The notes: generated by a model not told the origin, from the sequence alone. 32,138 nucleotides of DNA from an uncultured bacterium (GCA_903951405.1 CAJBBV010000111.1:1-32138), one strand, 5' to 3'; shown: positions 8,900 to 17,470, counted from the stretch's first letter. A program made the numbers and translations.

Positions 8900-9673
8900 T
8901 TGCTAAAGGAAATTATTATAGCAATTCAGTCTTATTTCAAAGCGCATGAATTTGTAAAAGAACATAAGCTTTGGAGATGGATTTTCATTCCAGGAATAGT
9001 TTATGCTATTTTATTTGGTGTAAGTATTTATTTTTTCGGCAAATCGGCTACAGCAGTAATCTCTTATCTAACCATAGATACCGGATTACAAAGTTGGCTT
9101 GATAAATTACATAGCAGCTGGCTCGGATTTTTATTTGCTGTTGGAGGCGTTGTTCTTTGGTTAATCTTAATGCTTCTTTACTTTTCGCTCTTTAAATATA
9201 TATGGTTAATTATCGGCGCCCCACTATTTGCCTTTTTAAGTGATAAAACATTTTCAATACTTGAAGGGAATGAATACAAATTTGATTTAAAAAAATATTT
9301 GACTCATGTAGAAAGAGGCATCCGCATAGCTATTCGAAATTCATTATGGCAAACAGTATATGTAGTCTCCATAATTTTTTTATCCTTACTTCCAATAATC
9401 GGTTGGGCTACTCCCATACTAGCGGTCATGATTGAATGTTACTATTATGGATTTTCAATGATAGATTATTCATGTGAAGGAAACAAGATGAATTCCGCTA
9501 AAGCAACTGAGTTTATTAGCAACCATAAGGGATTGGCCATTGGGAATGGAATTATATTCTACCTCATGCATTTTGCTGTTATCATAGGATGGATATTTGC
9601 TCCATCCTATGCAATAATAGCCTCCGCCATTACTATGCAGGAATTTAAATCTAAAGAAATAAGACTTCAATAA
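8900..9673 (+). CDS. EI24/CysZ-like integral membrane protein
   Basis: This membrane protein has four or more transmembrane segments and resembles the EI24 domain family, which includes the sulfate permease CysZ. Recognisable stretches are KEIIIAIQSYFKAHEFVKEH near the start, IIGAPLFAFLSDKTFSILEG in the middle, and YYYGFSMIDYSCEGNKM followed by FISNHKGLAIGNG. The frame is open from ATG 8837, but the first 21 residues of that version are cysteine-rich and unlike the family. Homologs I know begin at about (M)LKEII, which matches TTG at 8900, so I give that start (257 residues) with moderate confidence. It is followed after 9 bases by the RsmI-like gene, probably one transcript. Sulfate transport is possible but not shown. 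Confidence 0.82.
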   Translation: MLKEIIIAIQSYFKAHEFVKEHKLWRWIFIPGIVYAILFGVSIYFFGKSATAVISYLTIDTGLQSWLDKLHSSWLGFLFAVGGVVLWLILMLLYFSLFKYIWLIIGAPLFAFLSDKTFSILEGNEYKFDLKKYLTHVERGIRIAIRNSLWQTVYVVSIIFLSLLPIIGWATPILAVMIECYYYGFSMIDYSCEGNKMNSAKATEFISNHKGLAIGNGIIFYLMHFAVIIGWIFAPSYAIIASAITMQEFKSKEIRLQ

Positions 9674-9682
9674 ATAAATAGC

Positions 9683-10381
9683 ATGGATTCAGTTGTTTAC
9701 CTTTTACCTATTGCATTAGCTGAAGATGGATACGACACATTACCTGTTTACCTAGTTGAGAAAATAAATCTATGTCAGGTTTTTTTCGTAGAAAATATCC
9801 GCACTGCTCGAAGAGCTTTCAAAAAAATTGATCCAAACTTCAACATTGATAGCAGAGATTGGCATACCATAGAGGAAAAAGAAGAGGCATCACTTGAACT
9901 ATTCAAACAATGTATTCAACAGAAAAAAACAATTGGCATAGTAAGTGAGTCGGGCTGCCCAGGTATTGCCGATCCAGGTCAAAAAATAATTTCATGCGCC
10001 CAAGAATTAGGCATTCTCATCAAACCAATAAGTGGGCCTAGCTCAATATTACTAGCCCTCATGGCAAGTGGAATGAATGGCCAGTTTTTTACCTTCAATG
10101 GGTATCTTCCCATAGAATCTGGAGAACGAGAAAAGAAGATAAAGGAATTAGAAAAAAAAGCGATGGTAGACAATTGCACTCAACTCTTCATTGAAACACC
10201 ATACAGAAACAATAGTCTACTAAATGCCCTACTTAAAATTTGCAAGCAGGAAACAAAAATTTGTATTGCCTTCAATTTAAGTTCCAAAACCGAATGGATT
10301 AAAACGAAAACAGTTGCTGAATGGAAAATACAAATTCCTGAAATACCAAAAGAGCCTGCCATGTTTCTCATCGGCAGATAG
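9683..10381 (+). CDS. RsmI-like SAM-dependent methyltransferase (tetrapyrrole methylase fold)
   Basis: This 232-residue protein belongs to the tetrapyrrole methylase superfamily, closest in look to RsmI (16S rRNA cytidine-1402 2'-O-methyltransferase). It shows YLLPIALAED in place of the usual first-strand glycine loop, SESGCPGIADPG (88-99) corresponding to the family's GTPGISDPG segment, and GPSSILLALMASGMNGQFFTFNGYLP (from 118). FIETPYR and a C-terminal AMFLIGR complete the fold. It is about 50 residues shorter than canonical RsmI and lacks its C-terminal extension. Bacteroidota commonly have such a short paralog, so I do not name it rsmI. It starts 9 bases after the EI24-like gene. The target may be rRNA but this is not proven. 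Confidence 0.85.
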   Translation: MDSVVYLLPIALAEDGYDTLPVYLVEKINLCQVFFVENIRTARRAFKKIDPNFNIDSRDWHTIEEKEEASLELFKQCIQQKKTIGIVSESGCPGIADPGQKIISCAQELGILIKPISGPSSILLALMASGMNGQFFTFNGYLPIESGEREKKIKELEKKAMVDNCTQLFIETPYRNNSLLNALLKICKQETKICIAFNLSSKTEWIKTKTVAEWKIQIPEIPKEPAMFLIGR

Positions 10382-10425
10382 CCATATAGATAATCAAAAA
10401 AGAATTACATAAAAGTAAAACTACC

Positions 10426-11802
10426 TCAAAGACCTTGCTGACTAACCATGTAAATCATTTGAGACATCACTATCGCTCCCAAATTAAGCTCTCTTTCACT
10501 AACAGATTCAAATACATCGGTGCTGGCATGATGAAGATCCATATAACGTTGAGAGTCTGGATTGAATCCGATAGTAGCAGCACCTAACTCAATCAATGGT
10601 CCAATATCAGCACCACCACCACCTAGGGTAAATTCTGTTGCGCCATAGGGTTGAAATAAATTCTTCCACGACATAATTTTAAGGCTTTTAGGTTGATCAC
10701 AGGTAAAACCAAAACCACGAGGGGTAAATCCACCTGCATCACTTTCCATAGCCATAATAAATTTTTTCCCTTCCTTCTTTGCGATCTCAGCATACGCATC
10801 ACCACCACGTGAACCATTTTCTTCATTCATAAACATCACCGCCCGAATAGTTCTTTTCGGGTGAATACCAAGTGCCTTAAACACTCTTAATACTTCAATA
10901 CTCTGCATACAACCCGTTCCATCATCATGCGCGCCTTCTGCTAAATCCCAACTATCGAGATGACCGCCAACAGTAATTATCTCATTTGGAAATTCAGAAC
11001 CCTTCATTTCACCAACTACATTATAGGAAGGCTCATCAGCTAGCATTTTACAGGTTGTTTTTAAGTAAATTGATTTTACCAATCCACTGCTTAGTGCTTT
11101 GCTAAGTTCAACGGCTCCAAGTGTACTGATTGCAACCGCAGGAATTTTAGGCTTACCCTCTTCATAAACAGTTACTCCAGTATGGGGTATGTCATCTATT
11201 TCAGGAGATAGCGTTCTAACTATAACACCTACTGCACCAAATGCAGCTGCTTTCGATGGACCATTTACTCTATACACCCCAGCTTCGCCATATGCCGTAA
11301 ACGTATTGATATGCCTAGGGTCCATCCTAAAGTTAAAAAACACAATTTTCCCTTTTATTTTCTGAACCCCAAATTCCTCCATTTCTTTGAAACTCTTAAT
11401 CTCTATCACATTGGCAGTAAGGCCTGACGTACCTGTACCTACAGCATTGCCTAGAGCAACTATATTCAAGGGCATTGTCTTTCCACTTTGTAAAATCGCT
11501 TTCCCAATTTCCTTATCACCACGAATCCAGTGTGGCACCATGCAAGGTTGTAGATAAACGGTATCTGCACCAGCTTCCTTCAGCATACGTGCTGTTTCTG
11601 CAACTGCTTTTGCCGCACCAGCTGAACCAGAAAGACGTGGACCAATTTTTTTACAGAGAATCCTTAAGTTCGAATAAGCGGTTCCATTCATAAATATTTC
11701 ATCTGAAATACGTTTGAACATAATTGAATCTTCAGCATATTGAGCCATAGTAAACAAAAAAGTCAATAAAAAAACTAGTGTTGAGGCTAACTTCTTTCCC
11801 AT
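10426..11802 (-). CDS. Secreted M28-family zinc aminopeptidase/carboxypeptidase (PA-domain type)
   Basis: This exported metallopeptidase of 458 residues is similar in layout to carboxypeptidase Q. The N-terminal signal peptide is at residues 1-20 (hydrophobic core, cleavage near MAQ). A protease-associated-like insert lies at about 120-250. The di-zinc catalytic domain follows, with visible ligands H281 (GGHLDSWD), D293 (AHDDGTG), E328 with general base E327 (MNEENGS), D355 (MESDAGG) and H425 (HHASTD). All expected metal and catalytic residues are present, so it should be active on peptides in the periplasm or outside the cell. It is monocistronic and divergent from bshA. The two genes share an intergenic region with long inverted repeats. 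Confidence 0.94.
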   Translation of the reverse strand: MGKKLASTLVFLLTFLFTMAQYAEDSIMFKRISDEIFMNGTAYSNLRILCKKIGPRLSGSAGAAKAVAETARMLKEAGADTVYLQPCMVPHWIRGDKEIGKAILQSGKTMPLNIVALGNAVGTGTSGLTANVIEIKSFKEMEEFGVQKIKGKIVFFNFRMDPRHINTFTAYGEAGVYRVNGPSKAAAFGAVGVIVRTLSPEIDDIPHTGVTVYEEGKPKIPAVAISTLGAVELSKALSSGLVKSIYLKTTCKMLADEPSYNVVGEMKGSEFPNEIITVGGHLDSWDLAEGAHDDGTGCMQSIEVLRVFKALGIHPKRTIRAVMFMNEENGSRGGDAYAEIAKKEGKKFIMAMESDAGGFTPRGFGFTCDQPKSLKIMSWKNLFQPYGATEFTLGGGGADIGPLIELGAATIGFNPDSQRYMDLHHASTDVFESVSERELNLGAIVMSQMIYMVSQQGL

Positions 11803-11815
11803 ATTGAATTATTTC

Positions 11816-11877
11816 AAGGTGATATAACAATTCTTGTTAACCGAAAGTAAGCATGAATGTCACAGAAATATCACCTT
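11816..11877. promoter_or_regulatory. Inverted repeats between the M28 peptidase and bshA genes (candidate operator)
   Basis: A 10-base arm AAGGTGATAT (11816-11825) has its exact inverted copy ATATCACCTT at 11868-11877, 42 bases apart. A shorter palindrome, TAACAA-TTC-TTGTTA, lies at 11825-11839. The right arm overlaps the proposed -33 element of bshA, a position that could allow repression or looping. Sequence observation; regulatory role inferred. Confidence 0.35.
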
Positions 11878-11905
11878 TGCTTAAACTTTATTATAGCTAA
11901 TTTCG
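11876..11905 (+). promoter_or_regulatory. Candidate Bacteroidota promoter for bshA
   Basis: TTTG at 11876-11879, 18-base spacer, TAATTTCG at 11898-11905 (one mismatch to TAnnTTTG). Predicted transcription start is about 11911, roughly 14 bases before the ATG at 11925. Confidence 0.45.
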
Positions 11906-11924
11906 TTAAATTAAAAATAGGCAT

Positions 11925-13058
11925 ATGAATATTGGAATTGTTTGTTACCCGACCTTCGGTGGAAGTGGAGTCCTTGCAACAGAGTTGGGGAAAGCACTTG
12001 CAGACATGGGGCATAATGTTCATTTCATCACATACCAACAACCCGTAAGGCTAACAGGATTTAGTGCAAATATTTTTTACCATGAAGTACGTGTGCCAAC
12101 CTATCCATTATTTGACTTCCCCCCATATGAAACTGCACTATCAAGTACACTGGTAGATGTAGTTAAAAATAATCATTTAGACCTATTGCATGTTCACTAT
12201 GCCATACCACATGCCTCAGCAGCATATATGGCAAAGAAAATTCTTGAACATGATGGCATTCATATTCCTTTCATTACCACATTGCATGGTACAGATATTA
12301 CCCTAGTGGGGAAAGACAAAACCTATGCCCCAGTAGTTTCATTCTCTATAAATCAAAGTGATGCTATTACAACAGTTTCAAATAACTTAAGGGAAGAAAC
12401 ATTTGCAAACTTTAAAATCGAAAAAGAGATTAGCGTCATCCACAATTTTGTTGATATACATAGGTTTAATAAAAAACCAATTGATGCTTTTCGTAAGGTA
12501 ATCGCACCTGAAGGAGAAAAAATCATTTTACATGCCTCTAATTTTAGAAAAATAAAACGCATTGCTGATGTCATTCATACTTATGATGCAATCAGAAAAG
12601 AAATTCCAGCGAAATTGCTTTTAGTAGGAGACGGTCCTGAAAGACCTATGGCAGAAGAGCTTTGTAGAGAATTGGGCTTTAATGAAGATGCGCGATTTGT
12701 GGGAAAGCAACAAGATATGGAAGAAATTTATGCGATTGCTGATCTGTTTTTATTGCCTTCAGAGTATGAAAGCTTTGGGCTTGCGGCGTTAGAAGCTATG
12801 GCGGCAGGAACTCCGATTATTGCAACCAATGCTGGTGGATTGCCAGAAATCATAACACATGGGAAAAATGGTTTTTTAAGCGATATAGGAGATGTCAAAA
12901 GCATGGGGGAAAATGCAAAAAAAATATTATCGAATGAGAAGACTCATAACTCATTTAAAATTGCAGCCAGAGAACAAGCACTTAAATTTGATATAGATAA
13001 TATTGTACCATTGTATGAATCTTTATACAAAAAGGTACTTACCGAAGCTAAACGCTAA
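11925..13058 (+). CDS. bshA: N-acetyl-alpha-D-glucosaminyl L-malate synthase (bacillithiol biosynthesis)
   Basis: BshA transfers GlcNAc from UDP-GlcNAc to L-malate, the first step in making bacillithiol, the low-molecular-weight thiol of Firmicutes and many Bacteroidota. The 377-residue protein is a retaining GT4-family (GT-B fold) enzyme. It begins MNIGIVCYPTFGGSGVLATELG, the BshA hallmark with the glycine-rich loop. LHVHYAIPHASAAYMA (about 88-103) and TTLHGTDITLVG (118-129) follow. The C-terminal half has LVGDGPER and the sugar-nucleotide E-x7-E pair at E282 and E290 (SEYESFGLAALEAMAAG). Length fits the family (about 375-380). Genes bshB and bshC are not in the window. It converges with the envC-like gene 20 bases downstream. 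Confidence 0.96.
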   Translation: MNIGIVCYPTFGGSGVLATELGKALADMGHNVHFITYQQPVRLTGFSANIFYHEVRVPTYPLFDFPPYETALSSTLVDVVKNNHLDLLHVHYAIPHASAAYMAKKILEHDGIHIPFITTLHGTDITLVGKDKTYAPVVSFSINQSDAITTVSNNLREETFANFKIEKEISVIHNFVDIHRFNKKPIDAFRKVIAPEGEKIILHASNFRKIKRIADVIHTYDAIRKEIPAKLLLVGDGPERPMAEELCRELGFNEDARFVGKQQDMEEIYAIADLFLLPSEYESFGLAALEAMAAGTPIIATNAGGLPEIITHGKNGFLSDIGDVKSMGENAKKILSNEKTHNSFKIAAREQALKFDIDNIVPLYESLYKKVLTEAKR

Positions 13059-13078
13059 GTTATATTTGCAATAGAACA

Positions 13079-14359
13079 CTATTTATTTTTTAACCAGCTC
13101 TCTGGGTTTACGAAAGTAGCTTCGATGTTTACCACAAACATGATCTCCCCATCGCCATCATCATTAACACCAGCCTTCCCCAGTAATTGACCCATCTGTA
13201 CGGCAAGCCCCTTAGATACATTAACAGATGACAAATTATAATAAGTGGTAAAATATTTACCATGCTTTATAGTGATAGTTTGACTTCCAGCAACATCATA
13301 AATACTTGTAACAACTCCTTCAAATACTGCCTTCACACTAGCTCCAGGTGTAGTTTGAAGGGTAAGTCCGATGTTATCTTCTATCAAAGACGTTCCTTCA
13401 ATTTTTTGCTTTCCAAAACTAGCACTTATACTAGCCTTATCAACTGGCCAAGGCAGATTACCTCGATTGTTCTCAAAACCAACTGATATCTTAGTTACCT
13501 CTGGGGTATTCTCCAAGATATTCTCCTTACGTGTACTTGCTGTTTTAACGGGTACAGCAACCTTACTTTCAACTGTAGGTTTTGCAGCAATTTTTCTAGC
13601 CTCTTCTTCGGCTCTTTTTCTAGCTGCTTCAATTTCCCGTTTAACAATAGCAGCAATAGCGTTTTGCAAACTACGCTCAATCTTACGCTTGGCTGCCATC
13701 TCTTTCTCAATTTCCTTTTCCCTTAATTTTAATTTTGAAACGAACTGATTTTTTTCCTGCTTCTCATCCTCCAATATTTCTTTTTGCTTCTTTTGCTCGT
13801 CCAACACTTTTCCTTTTTCCTTTTTATTTAGAGTAAGGAGTTGTATTTTTTCAGCAAGGGACTTACTTGTTTTGTTGATGTTTGCAGCCTGTTCATCGCG
13901 ATAATGTCTATAACTTTTTAAATAGGAAACACGACGAATAGCATCGTTAAAACTTGATGCAGTAAAGATAAAATTCATCATATCATAACTACTCCTATTC
14001 TTATACGCGTATTCAATAGTCTTGGCGTATTGACTTCTTAATGTGTCAAGTTGCTTTTGAAGGCGGTATATCTCTCTATTATTGCTAAAAATAGTATTGT
14101 CAATCAAACGCATATCGTCATTAAGATTATCAATAACAGCATATCGATTACGCAACTTTTTTTCGATAAGTTTCAACTGTGAAATATTCACCTTCTTATC
14201 CTTCGCTATTTCACTCTGTGCATTTTGTAGGGAGCTTATCTCCTGCTGGATTTCTTTACGCTTTTTTTCTAACTCTTCACGGGTCTGCGAATACCCATTC
14301 GATGCCGTAAACAGTATAGACGCTACCAATAAAATATTCCAAGCGCTTTTCCTCATCAA
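13079..14359 (-). CDS. EnvC/NlpD-like murein hydrolase activator with degenerate LytM domain
   Basis: This is a 426-residue exported protein. It has a signal peptide (about 1-24, ending YSQ), then a long coiled coil (about 25-255) rich in E, K and Q with heptad-like spacing. A linker with a TPEVTK-type stretch leads to a C-terminal M23/LytM-like domain (about 303-424). In the domain the catalytic motifs are lost: the HxxxD zinc site reads NIGLTL, the usual YxHL reads YYNLSS, and HxH reads EIMFVV. This is the pattern of EnvC-type proteins, which activate amidases at the division septum rather than cleaving peptidoglycan. It is last in the ispF-dut-DUF4292-envC row. The role is by family analogy; the amidase partner is not in the window. 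Confidence 0.88.
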   Translation of the reverse strand: MMRKSAWNILLVASILFTASNGYSQTREELEKKRKEIQQEISSLQNAQSEIAKDKKVNISQLKLIEKKLRNRYAVIDNLNDDMRLIDNTIFSNNREIYRLQKQLDTLRSQYAKTIEYAYKNRSSYDMMNFIFTASSFNDAIRRVSYLKSYRHYRDEQAANINKTSKSLAEKIQLLTLNKKEKGKVLDEQKKQKEILEDEKQEKNQFVSKLKLREKEIEKEMAAKRKIERSLQNAIAAIVKREIEAARKRAEEEARKIAAKPTVESKVAVPVKTASTRKENILENTPEVTKISVGFENNRGNLPWPVDKASISASFGKQKIEGTSLIEDNIGLTLQTTPGASVKAVFEGVVTSIYDVAGSQTITIKHGKYFTTYYNLSSVNVSKGLAVQMGQLLGKAGVNDDGDGEIMFVVNIEATFVNPESWLKNK

Positions 14360-14420
14360 TGAATAATTAGGGATTTTGCCTCAGTAAAATACTGATTATT
14401 TAGATACATGATATTCAGAA

Positions 14421-15227
14421 TCATTTGACCTTATAACTTTTAGGAATTGAAAATGGAAAGCTAAGTGGCTTATCAAATTCGACTTGCTTGAATTCGAGTT
14501 GAACATCAATCTTTGTTTTTTCAGATAGTGAAATCTTTCTCAATCCGGGAAACATCCAACTCCCCACATTACTATAGTCGGCATAGGTAAGATTAGCTGT
14601 TCTACTTCGTGTAACATCAATGTCATCCAATTTGCTAAACAATAAATTCAAGTCTTTCTTACTCACTGTGATGAAATGCTTAAAAACTTCACCAAGAGTA
14701 GACATTGAAAAAGTTTCGCCTTGATCGGTAAAAGATGTAACATTTTTATCTAGGTAAACAGGATTACCCACAATCAAATCTTCCAACGTTTTAAAATCAA
14801 ACGGAACTTTTGTGATTTTTTGGAGATACTCAAGTGGCTTACGTTGAATAGTGCGCTCTATTTTATCCATGATGACGACACTATCTTTCGTAATCATTAC
14901 TCTGTAAGCTTCTATATTCAAAGCCGCGATTATAGAGACCCAAATAGCACTATCCTTCTGCATTCTAACAAAAGCATTAAAATCTACTCGATTATTTTTT
15001 TCGTCGCTATAATCAACTTTAACTTTTGATGAAAAGGTGTTGAATATAATTTCCTTTGATTCTATTTTTTTGATTAATTCACGAACACTTTTTGCAGAGT
15101 CGGATTCGGCAGGATTAACGACAACAATTGCACTATCCTTTTTAGTAATCACTGTTGTAATTTTTCGGGTAGACCTACACGATGCGATCGAGATTACCAA
15201 TAGCATTAAAAAGAGGAATATCCTCAT
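14421..15227 (-). CDS. DUF4292 lipoprotein (LolA/LolB-like fold)
   Basis: This 268-residue protein has a lipoprotein signal: hydrophobic residues 3-15 then ISIASC with Cys17 as the probable lipidated residue. The remainder fits the DUF4292 family, mostly beta strands interrupted by short helices. The family has been related to the LolA/LolB or outer-membrane lipoprotein carrier fold. Recognisable parts are FSSKVKVDYSDEKNNRVDFNAFVRMQKDSAIWVSI and DLIVGNPVYLD. It lies 11 bases after the dut stop and 61 bases before envC, a neighbourhood often seen in Bacteroidota. It probably works at the inner face of the outer membrane. The function is unknown and I do not assign one. Confidence 0.86.
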   Translation of the reverse strand: MRIFLFLMLLVISIASCRSTRKITTVITKKDSAIVVVNPAESDSAKSVRELIKKIESKEIIFNTFSSKVKVDYSDEKNNRVDFNAFVRMQKDSAIWVSIIAALNIEAYRVMITKDSVVIMDKIERTIQRKPLEYLQKITKVPFDFKTLEDLIVGNPVYLDKNVTSFTDQGETFSMSTLGEVFKHFITVSKKDLNLLFSKLDDIDVTRSRTANLTYADYSNVGSWMFPGLRKISLSEKTKIDVQLEFKQVEFDKPLSFPFSIPKSYKVK

Positions 15228-15238
15228 GAGTTTATTTT

Positions 15239-15673
15239 TTATTGTTTTCCTGTATGCCCAAATCCACCTTCATTCCTAGCTGTTTCATTAATCACCTCTG
15301 TTTCTTCCCATTGCACGTGAACAACCTCCTGAAATACCATTTGCGCAATTCGATCACCATTATGGATTACCTGCAGTTCGTTTGATAGATTGATCAATAA
15401 CACCTTTATTTCTCCCCTATAATCTGCATCAATTGTACCTGGTGAATTTAAACATGTGATACCTTGTTTGAGCGCTAGGCCACTTCGAGGCCTTATTTGT
15501 GCTTCAAGCCCATTTTCCATCTCAAGAAAAATCCCTGTTGGAACAAGTATTCTTTGCAATGGATTCATCAGCATTTCTCCTTCAATAAAAGCTCTAAGGT
15601 CCATTCCCGAAGAACCAGCAGTTGCGTAAGCAGGAAGTTGATGTGATGATCGATTTATGATGCGAACTTTCAA
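15239..15673 (-). CDS. dut: dUTP diphosphatase
   Basis: Dut hydrolyses dUTP to dUMP and pyrophosphate, keeping uracil out of DNA and supplying dUMP for thymidylate. All five trimeric dUTPase motifs are visible (numbered from the TTG at 15673): [10 protein letters not shown] (19-28), PTG (45-47) with RPRSGLA (61-67), [10 protein letters not shown] (79-88, containing the catalytic Asp), GDRIAQMVF (106-114), and the C-terminal arm GGFGHTG (136-142). The longest open frame begins at another TTG (15706) giving 155 residues, but family proteins begin at (M)[11 protein letters not shown] 15673 gives exactly 144 residues, the usual length, so I chose it. No ATG is available. Ends 11 bases before the DUF4292 gene and is probably co-transcribed with it. 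Confidence 0.95.
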   Translation of the reverse strand: MKVRIINRSSHQLPAYATAGSSGMDLRAFIEGEMLMNPLQRILVPTGIFLEMENGLEAQIRPRSGLALKQGITCLNSPGTIDADYRGEIKVLLINLSNELQVIHNGDRIAQMVFQEVVHVQWEETEVINETARNEGGFGHTGKQ

Positions 15674-15754
15674 CGAAATAGTTTTTGCGAATTTACAACT
15701 ATCCAAAAGATTAGCGTACTCAAAAAATGTTATTTCCGTATTTGATCCGCTAAA

Positions 15755-16237
15755 TCAGGATTTCTTCTCTAACAATACTGTAGCATACGCTACTAGCCCT
15801 TCTTCCCTGCCAACAAAACCCATTTTTTCAGTTGTAGTGGCTTTAACTGACACATCTTCAATGGCTATAGTTAAAATAGAAGCTATAACCTCTTGCATTG
15901 AACTCACAAAAGGCTTAATCTTTGGAGCCTCTAAGCATAATGAACTATCTACGTTCACTACATGATATCCTTTAGACTTGATTAACTGAACTGTTCTATC
16001 CAATAAAATTTTACTATCAATATTTTTATACGCTTGGTCCGTATCCGGAAAATGTACCCCAATATCACCTAGCGCTAAGGCGCCAAGCATAGCATCGCAA
16101 ATAGCATGAAGCAAAACATCGGCATCACTATGCCCTTTTGCTCCTTTATGATGCGGAATCTTTACTCCCCCAATCCATAGATCACGATCTTCAACCAATT
16201 GATGAAAGTCTATTCCAAATCCTATTCTATATGCCAT
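15755..16237 (-). CDS. ispF: 2-C-methyl-D-erythritol 2,4-cyclodiphosphate synthase
   Basis: IspF makes the cyclodiphosphate intermediate of the MEP pathway to isoprenoid precursors. The 160-residue protein matches the family length. Zinc ligands D10 and H12 (GIDFHQL) and H44 (VLLHAICDAMLGA) are present. GHSDADV and KATTTEKMGFVGREEG are the substrate-binding and CMP-binding signatures. The start ATG 16237 sits just downstream of the porV terminator hairpin (about 33 bases), so ispF must have a promoter in or near that hairpin, or depend on read-through from porU-porV. It is followed by dut after 81 bases. Its presence implies that the MEP route is used rather than mevalonate. Confidence 0.96.
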   Translation of the reverse strand: MAYRIGFGIDFHQLVEDRDLWIGGVKIPHHKGAKGHSDADVLLHAICDAMLGALALGDIGVHFPDTDQAYKNIDSKILLDRTVQLIKSKGYHVVNVDSSLCLEAPKIKPFVSSMQEVIASILTIAIEDVSVKATTTEKMGFVGREEGLVAYATVLLEKKS

Positions 16238-16254
16238 TGATATTTTTTATAAAA

Positions 16255-16290
16255 GTAAGAAAAAAGAAAACGGCCCGGTGGGCCGCTTCA
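16255..16290 (-). terminator. Rho-independent terminator of porU-porV
   Basis: The 6-bp all-GC stem CGGCCC (16271-16276) and GGGCCG (16280-16285) has a 3-base loop. On the minus strand it is followed by a T-rich tract (TTTTCTTTTTTCTT). It lies about 27 bases after the porV stop and separates porV from ispF. Confidence 0.88.
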
Positions 16291-16312
16291 AAATCATTTA
16301 ATATTGCTTGAG

Positions 16313-17470
16313 TCAATACGCACTGCTTCCTGCACCTAAATCAAATAACAAACTAAATCTAATGGTGTTGGAAAGTGGATTTCTGGTCACCCCAGATCCT
16401 GAAGGTATTAAATAAGAAAAATTCAAGCTCAAATTATTATAACTAAACCCAGCACCCATAGACATATATTGTCTATTGCCTTTATTTTGGTCCTCATAAA
16501 AATAACCGGCACGTACAGAAAACTGCTCATTATACGTAAACTCTGTTCCAACAGAAAAGTAAAACTCTTTTAACTCTTCCTTAAACCCACCAGGAGCATC
16601 ACCGAAAGAACTAAACCAGCTTCCCACTACACCTTTATTTCTATAGGTAGCTAAACCCAAACTGTCATCTAATGTTGGAGGAGTTGGCACCATGAGTTTA
16701 TGAATATCTACTCCAAATGATAATTTATTTACTTCATTGTTTACAAAGCTATAGACTCCCCCAAGACTCAAATTGGCAGGAATAAAATCTTTTTGGGTGG
16801 CATCACTTGTATAACTAATCCGTGATCCAAGGTTGGTCATAGCTAATCCAAGATTCAGACCACCTCCAGTTTCTCCAATAGTGGAATAAAATAACCCTAT
16901 ATCACCAGCTACAGCAGTCCCAGCTTTATATGAAACACCATTTACAGCTTGCCCACCAGCCAAGTTAGAATTTATATAACGTAACGCAACACCTATACTC
17001 ATCACGTCTGATAGTTTTCGTGAATACCCCACATCCAATCCTAATTCACGAGGTCTGAACGAATTCAAATCGTTCCCGAGGTTATCCGTAAATTGTATAT
17101 TACCCAAACTAAAATACCGCAAAGATCCTGAAATAGCTTGTGCTTCATCCAATTGATAATAACCAGCCAATGAAGTGAGGAATACATCATTCAGGCCAAG
17201 GTCTTTTAACCATGGCGTATATGTCATTCCAATTCCAGAGGGCTTAGTTGCAAACGCATACTTCGCAACATTATAAAATTGAGCATTCGCATCAGGGGAA
17301 GTGGCTACTCCTAAATCACCCATCCCGCCTGCACGTGCATCAGGAGAAATCCGTAAAAAAGGCACTGCAGTAGTGACTACATTAATTGTATTGTTGGCCT
17401 GTGAATATGCCGTTTGTCCTATGATTAAAAAAAGTAGACCGGTAGCAAAACAAAAAAGATTTCTTTTCAT
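16313..17470 (-). CDS. porV: T9SS outer-membrane channel-associated protein PorV (LptO)
   Basis: PorV is a FadL-type outer-membrane beta barrel that carries type IX cargo from the SprA translocon to PorU and the attachment complex. The protein has a signal peptide (MKRNLFCFATGLLFLIIGQTAYSQ) and then the family signature TTAVPFLRISPDARAGGMGDLGVATSPDANAQFYNVAKYAF. Amphipathic strands continue to a terminal aromatic-rich strand (RFSLLFDLG). I take ATG 17470 (385 residues) rather than an in-frame TTG seven codons upstream, because the signal peptide begins neatly at MKRN. It lies 89 bases after porU on the same strand and ends at a strong terminator, so porU-porV is a two-gene unit. The call is secure by sequence and synteny. 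Confidence 0.95.
   Translation of the reverse strand: MKRNLFCFATGLLFLIIGQTAYSQANNTINVVTTAVPFLRISPDARAGGMGDLGVATSPDANAQFYNVAKYAFATKPSGIGMTYTPWLKDLGLNDVFLTSLAGYYQLDEAQAISGSLRYFSLGNIQFTDNLGNDLNSFRPRELGLDVGYSRKLSDVMSIGVALRYINSNLAGGQAVNGVSYKAGTAVAGDIGLFYSTIGETGGGLNLGLAMTNLGSRISYTSDATQKDFIPANLSLGGVYSFVNNEVNKLSFGVDIHKLMVPTPPTLDDSLGLATYRNKGVVGSWFSSFGDAPGGFKEELKEFYFSVGTEFTYNEQFSVRAGYFYEDQNKGNRQYMSMGAGFSYNNLSLNFSYLIPSGSGVTRNPLSNTIRFSLLFDLGAGSSAY

Noticed and set aside
13371-13748. 125-residue frame antisense to the envC-like gene
   Set aside because: It reads the complement of the coiled-coil lysine/glutamate codons as a hydrophobic string; shadow frame.
14381-14395. TCAGTA-AAA-TACTGA hairpin before envC
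   Set aside because: Short, AT-rich and without a T-run in the gene direction. Could be an operator but support is too thin.
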